Below, one piece after another: positions 41,816 through 58,247 of a stretch of DNA of 64,000 nucleotides; the first letter of the stretch is position 1, and every line of letters starts with the position of its first letter. The position numbers and the translations under genes were made by a program. The stretch is from Halocaridina rubra (taxonomy: Eukaryota; Arthropoda; Malacostraca; Decapoda; Atyidae), in the NCBI GenBank assembly GCA_037179515.1, contig JAXCGZ010016982.1, positions 234,501 to 298,500 of the forward strand. Reading direction: 5' to 3'. The notes under the pieces were generated by a model. The model had not been told where the DNA came from and ran no database searches. It was given only the letters and a program-made list of their open reading frames with translations.

Positions 41816-43322
41816 GTAAGTAAATTGTGCTTACATTCACTTGCTCTTTAAAAATATTTTTTTATGCATGTCACCATTCTCCTGTAAACTCGAGCAGGGC
41901 AGGCCAAAGTAGCTCCCATTTGTAGCTTTGATGAATGTTGTTTTGGCAAGTTATGCATTCATACGTAATTCCGAAATATGTATTTATCACTATATGCAAG
42001 CATGTGCACCTGCACATATAAACCTGCACACACCTATACACACAGTCTTTTAGCTTGTGAAGGGAGCTTGGATGGAACCTACATTAATGAAACTAGTTTC
42101 CCATTTCATAATTTAAAACTTTTTCAGTAGTACTTATTATTTTGCAACCTTTAAAGATAATATATACAGTTTTCAAATTTATAGACAGTGAAACTCATTT
42201 CTATTACAGTTGTTATAATGTCATGACACAGGTTACTATATATAAACAAAATTTTGGAGATGATTATGTATAAAAATAATATGAGGACGCCATAGTGTAC
42301 CACTAGATTGCTCAGTTAGGGAGATGACGGACCCGCTTTTGATCTCAGGGTGAGGTGTTAGGAAGCATCAAGCCCTATATCCCTAGCTTCAGTCCTTCAG
42401 TGACCACCCCAGATTGGGGACTTTAGTGACACAAAAACAGTTAAAAAACTATAAAAACATTACTGTACCCTTACAGTTAGGAGGACTGCTGTGTTAAGAA
42501 ATGTATCATTGTAGCTTGAGATTGTTGTTACTTATGCTTCTTGTAGAGGTACGTAAACCCACAGTGCAATATATACAGTCACCTCTCCATTTACGCGAGG
42601 ATAGGTTCTGAAAATGACCGTGTAAAATAAATTTTGCATATTTTAAAGAGTCTGTTTCCACAAAGAATAATGTTAATAGACATAGATACGCTCCACAAGT
42701 GTGTATAAACACACTATACCAAAGAAAAAAAGCTCAGTAAAACACATTTTACAAGTACATAACCAAGCTGAAATACGTATGTAAATTAAAAATATACAAA
42801 TACAGTATTAAACATATACAGATAAACAAATAAATACTGTGCAGTAAACAAATTAACTTACTCTGTTATGCGGTGGGCAACAGGTTTACTGGGATGTGCG
42901 TGGAGGCGGCAAGCAGTTGACTTAGGTAATAGAAGGGGGAAGCGGGAGAACTAACCCCTATCTGCAAACGTAAACAAAGATAAAATAAAAAATAAACAAA
43001 AGCAACACTAGAAAACTCAACATGCTTTTCATAACTCTAGGAAACATCTTTTTTTTTTTTTTTTTACTTTATGCAACGCCTGAGTATAATATTAAAGTTA
43101 CAATAAAAGAAAATATTAAACATTCTACTCACTATATACAGCGAGTAACAGGCATACTGGGACGTGCTTGGTGGCGATGAGCAGATGACATAATCTGTAG
43201 GAGAGGGTGGGAGATGAGGAGGGGGAAGTGGGAGAGCTAACCCTGGTTGTGGTTGGAGTTTATGCTTCTAAGATGTGAGAGGTTGAGGGTCATCAGAATC
43301 ACTTATTTTGGACGAGAAGTTC

Positions 43323-43658
43323 TCATGAGGAGTTGTGCCATGCAACCCTCCTCTTTTCTTGAAAAAGATCATTGTAGCAGGCAACATGTTGCATGACACT
43401 TTGGTACTTCAAGCCTGCACGCTCTACATTAGAATCTTTTTTATCTAAAATATCCAAGACTTTCTCCATATGGTTAAAAAATTTACCCAAGTCCTTCATA
43501 GTGAGTATTTTTATGGGGCTCCCATGAAATGTGGCTGCTGTCTCCTTTTCCTCCTCCTCCTTACGTTGTCGCAGTTTTAACTCAAGATTTATAGACTTTC
43601 TCACTCTTTTAGGAGTAGGAGCACTTCCACAGTCTTTTCCTGGGCATTTGTTACCCAT
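43323..43658 (-). CDS. Short ORF fusing ends of a Tigger transposase
   Basis: 111 residues from ATG at 43658. The start (SAPTPKRVRKSINLELKL) matches the beginning of a Tigger/CENP-B-type DNA-binding region. The end (LTMKDLGKFFNHMEKVLDIL, VACYNDLFQEKRR) matches the C-terminal region of Tigger transposases. The DNA-binding helices are mostly missing and the DDE core is entirely missing, with an Arg/Glu-rich join (RQRKEEEEKE). This most likely reflects internal deletion. The open frame may be chance survival, or could encode a small protein. Confidence 0.5.
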   Translation of the reverse strand: MGNKCPGKDCGSAPTPKRVRKSINLELKLRQRKEEEEKETAATFHGSPIKILTMKDLGKFFNHMEKVLDILDKKDSNVERAGLKYQSVMQHVACYNDLFQEKRRVAWHNSS

Positions 43659-43780
43659 GATAGATGAATAAAAATATGCAAAACAGCGCAGGAAACACAA
43701 AGTTTACCACAACAACAGTTAGAACAAGCAATATATCCACACAGTATGCTGGGTGAAAGAAGACTGAAGCACATGGCAAT

Positions 43781-44078
43781 ATGGCGGGAAAGTGGCTCCG
43801 AGGCGGGCGCTGAGTCACTAAACTGTACCATGTTTTTTCTCACTGGCGTTAACCACGCAGTTCAAATTTTTTTACTACTTTGTATACGTGCTAATCCAAA
43901 TTTTCGTTGTCGAAACTCGCGTAAATGGCATGGCGGGAAAGTAGCTCCGAGGCGGGCGTTAAGTCACTAAACTGTACCATGTTTTTTCTCGCTCGCGTTA
44001 ACCACGCAGTTCAAATTTTTTTACTATTATTTTTTATACGTGCTTATCCAAATTTGCGTAGTTTAAACTTGCGTAAAT
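43781..44078. repeat. Two-copy 149-bp tandem duplication
   Basis: The units start ATGGCGGGAA at 43781 and 43930 and share CACTAAACTGTACCATGTTT and GTTAACCACGCAGTTC. They duplicate the right sub-terminal part of the element. Confidence 0.9.
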
Positions 44079-44609
44079 GGAGAGGCGACTGTGCATAAAT
44101 TATTTTTAATTTTCTAAATTATAAGTTTTTTTTATAGTATATTTCATTTGATTCATTACCCTTTAAAGGTACTGTACTTATACAAAAATATATTGACAAT
44201 TAACCACACCTTTTACATTTTTTTAATGTAAAGATATAGGGTACTGTATCTTAATTTTTATTTGATATTATATATAAAAACCTTAAACATACCAATAATA
44301 GAACTGCAATACTTTTTCCTCGTTGCAATGAAGTTTCTTTAGATTTCTCCCTTGAATATCCTTGTACCTTAAATCTTAGTTGCCAATTTACAGCTCATTT
44401 ATCAATAGTGATTTTACTAACAACTCAAAATGCATAATCCTGCATTCTGGTATCATTTCCAAACTACCTATAAATATCTTATTAGATGGGATGAAGTGTA
44501 TGCAAGTAACTATTCTGACAGAATTGAAAAGATGAAATGTCAAGTTTAGGCTAAAGAAGTGTGGGGAATGTAAATGAATTTGGAAATTAAATGTTTATTT
44601 TATTTGCAG

Positions 44610-44764
44610 ATGATGGTCAGCTTAGCAATCGTGAATTTGTTGCTGTAATGAAAAACCGATTGCAGAGAGGTCTTGAAAAACCCAAAGATACAGGCTTTGT
44701 GAAGCTTATTGTGTCCATGTTCAAATGTGCAAAGGAAACCAAACCTGTTCTTCTGGATATATGA
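44610..44764 (+). CDS. MICU1: MICU1 terminal coding exon
   Basis: It completes EF-hand loop 2, which over both exons reads [12 protein letters not shown] (ends 44635), and continues [20 protein letters not shown]. It ends [15 protein letters not shown] with stop TGA at 44762-44764. The Cys at 44726-44728 corresponds to the C-terminal cysteine of human MICU1 (in KCAQE) that forms the disulfide with MICU2. The helix after it differs from the vertebrate form. Confidence 0.96.
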
Positions 44765-45650
44765 GGAAAGGCTCGTGTTCGCAATCATGATATAAAGGAG
44801 AAGGAATGGCAGAGGCATTGTAAAGGCTGCAATTGCAAGGGAGGATCAGAACTACATAGTCATAACAATAATACCAGTAAGAATATTAATGATCATCATC
44901 AAGATAATCATTAATCAATATATTGATACCTTTGATGTGTTGTATGGAATCTCTTTAGATGGCGGAATGTGACCGTGGTGGTATTTTGTGATGGTGACAA
45001 ATATTTTATTTGCTCTCTGGAAAGTGTTCTGGAATGAAAGGAACATGATTCTTTCTGCAAGTTGTTGTTTTTTTTTTTTTGTTTTTTTACAAATGTGCAT
45101 GATCATTGTTGCGTCATAAAGGATGACCTTTAAAATTTGAAATAACATGAATGAGGTAGAAAGATTACTACCTCTATGTGATTTTTATGTTGCAGGTTAG
45201 TACATAGGGGCAGAAATAAGATAATATCTTAAACTTGATTTTTTCTTTCTGTAAAACAACTAAGAGGAGACTGAGAAGTAAAATGTTAGGATGAAGCCCT
45301 CCTGCCACGGTTCCTTTCTAACTTGTGGCCTCTCCTCGAAATTTAAACAGGATGTGGAATTTTTCCTAAATCCCTCTTCCAAATCAGCTAGTAATTTTGA
45401 TCACTTTAGAAATTGCTTCATCTTTAGAATCAAGAGTGTTATTTGAATACTCTAAGAAATAAAGGGACTATATCAACTTTACTATCTATATAGACAGAAC
45501 AGTGTTATTTGAATACTCTTAAGAGATAAAAATCCTAGAATATAAACTTTTCGCTCTATATAAACAGAAAGTAGCTATTTAGGGCAAGATGATCAATACA
45601 GCATATTGATTTCCATAAAATAAACATAGAAACTAGATAAGAATGTGATG
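44765..45650 (+). other. Probable MICU1 3' UTR
   Basis: Non-coding sequence after the stop. AATAAA occurs at 45458 and again at 45619; either could specify the 3' end. An imperfect two-copy tandem repeat (period 66) lies at 45435-45566, starting AGTGTTATTTGAATACTCT. Confidence 0.5.
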
Positions 45651-46233
45651 TACAAATGAAATTTAGAATATATAAGGGCCTTTTTCTTGCGTGCTTACAT
45701 TTGTTACAGATATTTCAATTATGTAAGAGTAGTTTTGATCTTCAGAATTAGAGGGCCCTTGTTCTAATTTGTGAAAGAGGTAAAACTGTACGTGAGTCTG
45801 TTTTTACTTGTGTATCACGGATGGTTGTTTTTCTTTTAACTTTGTCACTACTTTACTCCATTACTTCTCTTGAGTTTTTATGTGAGGAAATTTGGGAATG
45901 TTTTATGTTATATTCACTCTAATGGTATATAATCTTTGAATAATCATGGAATCTTATGTAGCTTAATTTACCGATATGCATATCGATTTACTTTGTAAAT
46001 ATTATGAAAATATATGCAAAATGAGCTCAGTTACTTACATAGGATGTAAATACTGCATTGTAAGCACTCATAGCATATCTTCTATGGTTATGTTGTGAGC
46101 AACAGGTGCTATAGATATTTTGATTCTACTATTTATTTCTGAGTTTGACAAAAACAAAGTTCTGTGTAGGATACTACCCTCTAATAAAAAAAAAATATCA
46201 TTATGACAGTTACATTAGTTAATTGGTTAAGTT
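45651..46233. other. Intergenic, nothing recognised
   Basis: AT-rich sequence with no exon, RNA gene or repeat that I can support. Confidence 0.6.
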
Positions 46234-46775
<542 letters not shown>

Positions 46776-46838
46776 CAGTATTAATGTATTTTAATACAGT
46801 AATAATAATGTAATAGTACAGTACAGTAATACATACAT

Positions 46839-48109
<1,271 letters not shown>

Positions 48110-48153
<44 letters not shown>
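48110..48153. repeat. (TA)n array left of small palindrome
   Basis: About 22 units. Confidence 0.95.
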
Positions 48154-48155
<2 letters not shown>

Positions 48156-48318
48156 TAGGAAAAGCCCATTAAATAAAACAACGAAAATATATATATAAAA
48201 AGTACTTAATTTCGTGACCTAAACTGGCCACCTTCGTGGCCAGTTTAGGTCACGAAATTGATAAGTACTTTTTATATATATATATATTTTCGTTGTTTTA
48301 TTTAATAGTCTTTTCCTA
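48156..48318. mobile_element. Small palindromic MITE (163 bp), near-perfect hairpin
   Basis: TAGGAAAAGCCCATTAAATA at the left and its complement at the right. The centre is TGGCCACCTTCGTGGCCA, so the arms meet almost without a loop. It shares TTTCGTGACCTAAACTGG with 17471. The right flank (CCATTTTAGACT..GTTAACA) also matches the flank at 17445-17470 and, more loosely, that after 29137. Confidence 0.88.
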
Positions 48319-48354
48319 CCATTTTAGACTATGTTAACAATTCAGTGTTATTAA

Positions 48355-50789
<2,435 letters not shown>

Positions 50790-53390
50790 CCAAAAATGAA
50801 CTAAGGAAGAACCATCCAAAATATTACAAGAAAATTAAAGACCATTTTGCAGATATTGACCAGGGGACCATATTTACCAACAAATCTGGAACAGATGTGC
50901 AATATCTTTTTTGAGGAAATGTAGAAAACAATAATAAAAAGTAAACTTAAGGGAACAGTACTCATAGAAATAACCACAAAATAATGCAACTGCTGCTTTT
51001 GAGCCAGTGAATGTGATATAATTTGGCACATATAGTATGAGGTTGTCAGTAAATTATAGGAGAGCAGCTGCAAGACGCAATTTGCCGCACTACTAGAGAA
51101 ATGGGAGGGAAATCAAAGTAAGCCAATAATATTTCTGCCTCCATGAAGACTTAATTGACTAGAGTACCAGTGATGGCAATATATACGACATATCACCCGT
51201 CATACTGCGGATCAGACATCATTTGAGTAAGATAAAGGTGCAATGCAAAATTAAAGAAAGTGATGCTCTTCTCACTCAGTTTCTTTTTTAGTTTGTGCAT
51301 ATGTTAGGATTTAGGGAATGAAGAGTAAGGGATTAATACGGATACAAAGGTAATGCCAGTATGCATGTTCAGAGGTATGTGTAAGACGGTATCCAATGGT
51401 TAGACAATACTTTATTGTCTTCAGAGTAATTATTACCTTGGTCACCACAGAGAAAGCAGCATCGTATTGAGCTTTAGAATATGTATTTTATTATGATTTT
51501 TGCTCGTTTTGAAAAATCTACGGAATTATATTTTAAAGTGTATGTATATAATAGTGCTCACAGAAAAAACTTGTGCTTTTAAGCCCTGAACTCTTTTGTG
51601 GTTTCTTTTTGATTCAATAATACTTTTCACATCTTTCCTTATAACTTCAAATTCATTTAGAGTTTAAATTATGATTTCCTAATCAAATTCCAAGTATCAA
51701 CTATTTTTACACTATATGTTCTTTTAACACCATGCAAAAAAAAAAATTCTCACGAAACTGCACGATTTTCATCTTTTACCATTCACTATTTTGCATTGCT
51801 AGTGAATTTAAAGGAAAGAATACATGTGTCCAAGAGATTACAGAATTAAGAGTAAGGAGACAAATGAGAGTATTTTAGGAGGGATAGCTTATACAGTATT
51901 TGCAAGAGAATATACTGAAGGCTTAATATTACTATAGGAAGTGTATTTCAAGCATACCTTCGTGACTCATATAATGATAGCTCTATTACATAACCTGCCA
52001 AGGAATCAACAGAGACTTTAGGTGCATGGGGTAAATAATGTAGATTAGAAATGATAAGTTCTGTTACATGAGTGAAACTGTAAGGTATTCATGGACGATT
52101 ACAAAGTTAGAGAAAAACTGTAATAATTATGATTTACATTGTTAAGATGAACCTTTCAGTACAAGTCTTGAATTGTGTGAAGGAAATGTTTAAGTCAATG
52201 TGTTAGAACCAAAATTGGTTAGGGGTGAATTTGATTTAGCAGGCACAAATAATATAGATATAAGTAAGATTCGGTATAAGCAATCTGTTGAGAACATGAC
52301 CATTTGTGTTGCTGATGGCCGTTTTGCCGAGGACTAGGAGGATAGAGGAAAAAAATAAGGGAAAAATATTCCATAGGAGATTACAGTAGGATGAATGATC
52401 TGTGTACAGGTAATAATAGTTGAACTATTTTTAGCATAGAAGGAAGAAAAGTCGAAATACATGGCAGAAGTTCAAAGAGCAATACACTAGTGCATGTATA
52501 AAAGAGAAGAGAAGGGCATATAAAATGAGTCGCTGAAAGGGTAGGTAAGGAAATCCCAAACTTTTCCACAGCCATTCAAAGTGAAATTATAGGATAAAAT
52601 TAACTAGTTTTATAGTTGGAAAGATCAAATGATATATCACTAGGACAGATAATTTTCTTAGAACTGAACAACGACTGCCAATCAGTTTTTAGAGTAGGAA
52701 CTACTACTCCCCCACCATTGTGTAAGTGAGAGAACATAGGCGAGTATTATGTCACACTGTCTTCTCGACTAAGGAATCCATAGAGCATTTCTTGAATCAG
52801 ATGGTTATAAAGCTGTAGGGCCTGTTTATATAACCATATATTTGCTTAAGGAATGAGGTGTACCACTTGCCATAGATTTGCATCATATTTTAAAAGTCAT
52901 TAGAAGCTGGATAGATTCCTAATTGCTATTAACAAGTGAATATTGGACCCGTCTTCAAAACAGTGTAGATAGACATATCTCAATTATAGGCCAGTTTCAC
53001 TGATTATTATAGTTTGCAAATTAATGGGCAGACTACTAAGAAGTTAACAGACCTATGGTTTGTAAGACAATATGGACTCAAGTAGATAAGATTGCTGGAT
53101 GCAATTCGAAAAAGATGTGGATTGAAAGGGGATTTTAAATTCCTACAATTTGAAATGGGTGGCTGTAGAACTGTAAGTCATAGATCGATGCTATATGAGA
53201 AAGTTTCTATGCAAGATGTAAAGAAGTATTTTTTCGTGTAACAATAACTGCCTATTGGACTTTACTAAACAAAGAAACTGTAAACACTAATAGTTTATAG
53301 GAAATATAATAATTATGGAAGCAAAAATAAAACCGACGGATAGAAGTTATGAACACTAGGGTCTTTCCTGAGAGCGCAGGTAAATACAGT
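50790..53390 (+). mobile_element. Strongly decayed CR1/L2-type LINE remnant
   Basis: Blocks align in order with the LINE at 60150-62276: a segment at 50795-50920 (ACCATCCAAAA, AACAAATCTG), AAATCCCAAACTTTTCCACA at about 52551, CAGTTTCACTGATTATTATA near 52990, and GTAGAACTGTAAGTCATAG near 53165. The 3' end near 53385 carries GGTCTTTCCTGA. The stretch 50960-52400 aligns poorly and may hold insertions or unique DNA. Confidence 0.55.
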
Positions 53391-53479
53391 TGGGATCTCC
53401 TAATTTTTGGTTGAAGGTGTATGAAGACAGCATACATCAGTCATTTGCTTCACACTGTGTGGCACTAAAACCACATCAA

Positions 53480-54281
53480 ATAGGCCATATAAATATATAT
53501 ACAGTTATTCAGGCCCAGGATTGGGAATACCCGTCGTACCAATCCTCTCCTGATTTAACTCGCTCTGCTTTTATTACAGTTAGGAATTGCTGTACTGCTC
53601 AGATTCAAAGGTTTAAAGCTTTCTTTTTAAGAAAAAGTTGACCTTAACTTCTTTCCCACTGATAAATGTTTCTGGTGCTTAGCCAAAAATTTCTGTAACA
53701 TAAGCTTAAAATACTGCTCACACATCTGGGGTGCTTCCTCCTTTACTTATCTTCTTGATAGGGTTGAATCTAAGGCAGTCAGACTCATCAATAACCCTTC
53801 TCTTGCTTTTAATCTGGATTCTTTTCCTTTTTGCCATAAGGTATCATCCCTTTTTCTTTTCTATCACTATTTCATTGCTGCTCTGATGAGTTGCATCCCT
53901 CCCCCACTACCGAAGCCGCGTTACACTCGCCATGTGGCCTCGGCTGGCACTGTGTGGGGTTTAGCTCACGGATTGTTCAGTGCAGTGATTGCTTCTTCCC
54001 ATCCACCTTCAGACTCTGGAACTCTCTTCCTCCTTCTGTCTTTCCTTATTCTTATAACCTATCTTCCTTCAAAAAGCGGATCTATTATCTCTGGGCCTAA
54101 TCCTGCCATATATCTAGGTCTTCTTCGACTTTTATTGCAGCCTGTCTCTTTCGTATTGTGTATCATTTGCTTATTTCTACCTTGTCCTTAGTACTTTTTC
54201 TTCATCTTAATGTTTTCTTCATGCCCAGGCCTGATGAGGGCAACTATATCGCCTGTTTTGGTATCACCCTCATTAAAAAGA
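53480..54281 (+). mobile_element. LINE 3'-end fragment, same family as 31095
   Basis: Frames give LLDRVESKAVRLINNPSL, then CIPPPLPKPRYTRH, then FRLWNSLPPSVFPYSYNLSS and FKKRI, the C-terminal part of a jockey/CR1-like reverse transcriptase. The 3' UTR ends CTCATTAAAAAG just before the fold-back MITE. Confidence 0.75.
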
Positions 54282-54294
54282 AAATATATATATA

Positions 54295-55230
54295 CAGCAA
54301 TCCCTCTCTCTATCGCGGATTCACTGTAATGCGGACCTTTTGGGGGGGGGACAAATTATTATTATTATTTTTTTTTTTTCCAAGATGATTATGACACCAG
54401 GATGGGCCAAAAAGTGATAAAATAAAACAGCCTTTATCAGGCTGTAAAGAAACAGAGATGGAGAGTGTAATGACCTGTCAGATGTGAAGGGATTATAAAA
54501 GGTGTGTAATGAATATCCATCTCTCTGCTGGGTGCTTAATATATCTACATTACTTTCATGATGTCTATTCCAATAATTCTTCTTAGATCTTATTATTATT
54601 GTTATTATTATTATTATTATTGGCAACAATAATTTTCCTTTGATGATGATTGTGGCTATTATTATCATCATTATTATTATAATTATTATTATTAAGGGCT
54701 CATCATTGTTTGTACATCTGTTGGATTATTTACTTTAATAACTGTGTACAGTGCCCCTCCCTTGTTGGCTGGGACAAAGAGAGTGTGGGGGGTTGGGTAG
54801 AATAGAATGTTGGAGAGAGAGAGAGAGAGACATCTTTAATTAACTTTTGTTCATTCAACCAAAACTACATTATTTATTTTAAAAATATTGGTGTAATTAC
54901 AAATTCGTAATAATAATGAAATTAATAATAATAATAATAACTCCACAATCATCATCAAAGGAAAATTATTGTTAAAAATAATAATAATATTATTAATAAT
55001 AATAATAATAATATCTAAGGAGAATTTTTGGAATAGACATCATAAAAGTAATGCAGAGGTATATTAAAACCCAGCAGAGAGCTGGATATTCATTACATAT
55101 CTTTTATAATCCCTTCACATAGGACAGGTCATTACAAGGGTGATAATTAATAAAGTTTTAAACATTCATGATCAAACCAGAACTCGTAATGGGTAATGGA
55201 TTTAAGCTTGATAAATTTAAGTTCAGAAGG

Positions 55231-55327
<97 letters not shown>

Positions 55328-55480
55328 GATTATTATGATCTTTTCTTATCGTAATCCTCTTTGTACTCGTGGCAGAAGTGTAAAGAAAAAAAAAAAATTT
55401 AAGGTGTTCCTACTTCGCGGAAATTCACCTATCGCGGCCGGTCCTGGAACCAAACCCTCACGATAAACGAGGGATTACTG
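54295..55480. mobile_element. Long-armed fold-back MITE, copy 1
   Basis: Tigger-like ends CAGCAATCCCTC and GAGGGATTACTG. Inside these, the arms are inverted repeats of about 300-400 bp: GACACCAGGATGGGCC, GGGATTATAAAAGGTGTGTA, AGAGAGATGG-type words and GGCAACAATAATTTTCCTTT at the left recur as complements at 54945-55140. The central 200 bp holds ATTATT-type repeats and a GA run. It has no transposase, so it would rely on Tigger in trans. A TA array interrupts the right arm. Confidence 0.8.
55233..55325. repeat. (TA)n array inside fold-back MITE
   Basis: About 46 units in the right arm. Confidence 0.95.
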
Positions 55481-55482
55481 TG

Positions 55483-55638
<156 letters not shown>

Positions 55639-55768
55639 CCAGTTCTTGGAATAACGCGATGATAGGCTCTCAGAAGTGACATGTAATGTAAAATATCGCA
55701 CAATGTAACGAGTCATTTTCCATAAGAAACAATGATAATGGGCATAAATATGTTCCACATCCGTACAC

Positions 55769-56766
55769 AGAGTAAGACACTCAGTGTCTGATTGGAGAAG
55801 AGTTAGTAGTGGAGTTCCACAGGGTTCAGTTTTAGGGCCACTTTTGTTCCTTGTATATGTAAATGACCTACCAGAGTCTGTAAATGCATTCATAAATATG
55901 TTTGCAGATAATGCAAAGATTGTGAAGAGAGTAAAAAACGAGAACAGTGGTAGAGAACTTCTGGAGGATCTAAATAGTCTGCATGAGTGGTCAGAAAAGT
56001 GGCTAATGAAATTCAATACTTCAAAATGTAAGGTAATGAGAATGGGTACAAGTGCAAGAAGGCCCAAGCTTGACTACTCGGTGGCTGGAGTACAACTTCA
56101 AGAGACAGAAAATGAAAGATCTAGGAGTAAACATACTGGCAGATTTGTCTTCAGAAATACATATAAATGGCATAGTAAGGGCAGCATATGCATTCTTATC
56201 AAATGTAAGGGTAGCCTTCAAGCACATGGACAAGGAATTGTTCAGAAATAATTATGTAACCTATGTGAGGCCAAAACTCGAATATGCAGCCCCTTTTTGG
56301 AATCCACACTTGAAAAAGCACATAGCTAAGCTTGAAAAGGTTCAAAGACATGCCACGAAACTGGTGCCAGAAATACGCAATCTCAGTTATGATGAGAGGC
56401 TGAGGGAATTAGACTTACCATCATTCGAAGCTAGATGATTGAGGGGGGATATGGTGACAGTCTTTAAATTCCTTCATGGTTATGATAGAGTGGATAGGTA
56501 TCGATATTTTGATATGGCTGGCTCTAGAACTAGAGGTCATAGTTTGAAGCTTCGTAAGAAAACTTCTTTGCAGGATGTAAGGAAATAGTTTTTCAGTGTA
56601 AGAGTAGTTGGTAACTGGAATTCGCTAAGCGAGGAGGTAGTTAATGCTATCTCAATCCATAGTTTTAAGGACAGGTATGATAAGTATTACTAAGTATAAA
56701 ATGGAACCGATCAGGAGACGGGAAGATACGAGCTTTGGGCTCTTTCCCGTAAACATAATTAGGTAA
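55769..56766 (+). mobile_element. 5'-truncated CR1/L2-type LINE with 6-bp target duplication
   Basis: The target duplication GTACAC lies at 55763-55768 and 56767-56772. The LINE encodes GVPQGSVLGPLLFLVYVNDL, then a mutated active site FADN in place of FADD, WLMKFNTSKCKVMRMGTSAR, YVRPKLEYAAPFW and QRHATKLVPEIRNLSYDERL. Two frameshifts and stops such as the one after SFEAR show it is dead. The 3' end is CATAATTAGGTAA. Confidence 0.9.
55784..56700 (+). pseudogene. LINE reverse transcriptase fragment
   Basis: It covers RT motifs from the fingers/palm B region through the thumb and C-terminal domain. Open segments lie at 55784-56251 and 56052-56438. The frame change near 56110 and the Asp-to-Asn change in the FADD motif abolish function. 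Confidence 0.85.
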
Positions 56767-56959
56767 GTACACTATGCCAAAGATATAAGATAAGTAAAAC
56801 ATATTTTACAAGTATATAACAAAGTAGAAAGACCTGTAGCTATTTTTATTGAAAAGATATTTAGATTTACTGTACAGCAAGCAAATTAACATACTTCATT
56901 ATGCGGTGAGCAACAGGCATACACTGGGACGTGCATGGTGGCGGTGAACACGTAACTTA

Positions 56960-57357
56960 AGCGGTAGAAGAGGAGGAGGATGCCGGAGAACGAACCTCTA
57001 TCTGCAAACGTTATGCTCTCACACACTCTGCCCTGATGATATTATATGGCAAGCTTGTTTGCTGTTTGTTCTTAATGCTCATCCACGTACTTAGCATTTT
57101 TTCCATTCTCTCCATAATATCCGATCGCACTAAGCGGTAGAAGAGGAGGAGGGTGCAGGAGAACAAACCTCTATCGGCAAACATTTTTGCTCTCGCACGC
57201 TTTTGCCCTGATGATATTATATGGCAAGTTTGTTTGCTGTTTGTTCTCAATGCTCATCCATGTACTAAGCATTTTTTTCCATTCTCCTTAATATCCGATC
57301 GCATTAAGCGGTAGAAGAGGAGGAGGATGCGGGAGAACGAACCTCTATCTGCAACGT
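56960..57357. repeat. Tandem repeat, period ~173 bp, 2.3 copies
   Basis: AGCGGTAGAAGAGGAGGAGG recurs at 56960, 57133 and 57307, with TATTATATGGCAAG and TGCTCATCCA in the two full units. It lies within the Tigger-like element, right of the LINE. Confidence 0.9.
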
Positions 57358-57655
57358 TTTGCCGCCTCCGTATCAGCTGATGCGCTCTCACACGCTTTTT
57401 CCCTGACGATATACAAACCTTAACACAAACACAATTAGAACAAGCGATATATCCATTCAGTATGCTGGGTAAAGAGACACTGAAGCACATGGCAGCATGG
57501 TGGAAAAGTGCCTGTGAGGTGGTTGATTATTTACTAAAATGAAAAAAAAAAATTGAATCTTTTGGGTGGGCATTATTCGTGTATTTCACATTTTTTTACT
57601 ATTATTTTTTGGGGGCATTATTCCAATTTCGCATATTTTAAACATGTGTAAAAAG

Positions 57656-57760
57656 CGAACCTAAGACACAAAATTATCATGCCAAGGCATTATCAACTAC
57701 ACCACAAAAGGTCTAAATGATACACCAACGAATGCATTCTTTCTGAATGCCTTTCTGTTC
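57656..57760 (-). mobile_element. tRNA-derived SINE head, family 4
   Basis: The minus strand reads TGGTGTAGTTGATAATGCC and ends CTTAGGTTCG. Its preceding TCATTTAGAC word is shared with 59890-60050. Confidence 0.55.
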
Positions 57761-58247
57761 ATATTACAGCTTCTTCCAACCTCACTTGTGACTTCGTTTT
57801 CGCATTTAATTCAAATCTCAATCTACCGTATATACAGTACTCTTGTAACGTGCGACTTTTGAAGATCTTTTTTTGAAGCTAATATTAAGGGAGTTGCATC
57901 ATACACGATATAAAAATAACGTAAGTACTACTCGCCTAGGCTACGCCACTGACCAAATTATATATTCATTTACTCTAGACAAAAAGTACAGATGTATTTA
58001 AATAAACATGATTTTGATAAAAGCAATGTCTTACTTAACTGCATTCAATAATAATGCATATAATACTGTATTCACATGTTAGTATCGTATTATAAAACAC
58101 AAATATAGCGAATATTTATAAGAAATTTTGCTGATCGAGACTACCATCTAGGCCTATGCTTTTCCAAATTAGCTGATTGAGGTAAACTAAAGATTGCAAA
58201 AAGGATTTTCTTTTACTTGTTGAAAGAAACAATTATTATGTGTTCTT

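Larger units (their letters stand above)
42576..44091. mobile_element. Tigger-like element with both ends, 1.5 kb
   Basis: Inverted ends CAGTCACCTCTCCATTTACG and CGTAAATGGAGAGGCGACTG, with TA before the left end. The sub-terminal region (GAGGATAGGTTCT ... CATAGATACG) recurs at 55640 and 62370. It contains a 111-codon minus-strand ORF and a tandem duplication. It inserted within the EF-hand 2 intron of MICU1. Confidence 0.85.
41816..44609 (+). other. MICU1 intron splitting EF-hand 2
   Basis: A 2.8-kb phase-1 intron inside the second EF-hand loop. It carries the Tigger-like element at 42576-44091. The remainder has no recognised feature. Confidence 0.9.
55640..57660. mobile_element. Tigger-like element interrupted by a LINE
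   Basis: The left end CAGTTCTTGGAATAACGCGA and sub-terminal GATAGGCTCTC..TTTTCCATAAG correspond to the family at 42576. After the LINE the family sequence resumes (ACACTATGCC, AACATATTTTACAAGTA). It ends near the AAAAAGCGAAC terminus at 57660, where a SINE abuts. Internal tandem repeats are listed separately. Confidence 0.7.

Noticed and set aside
54590..55020. ATT/AAT triplet runs as an independent microsatellite locus
   Set aside because: They recur in the same place in fold-back MITE copy 2, so they belong to the MITE.
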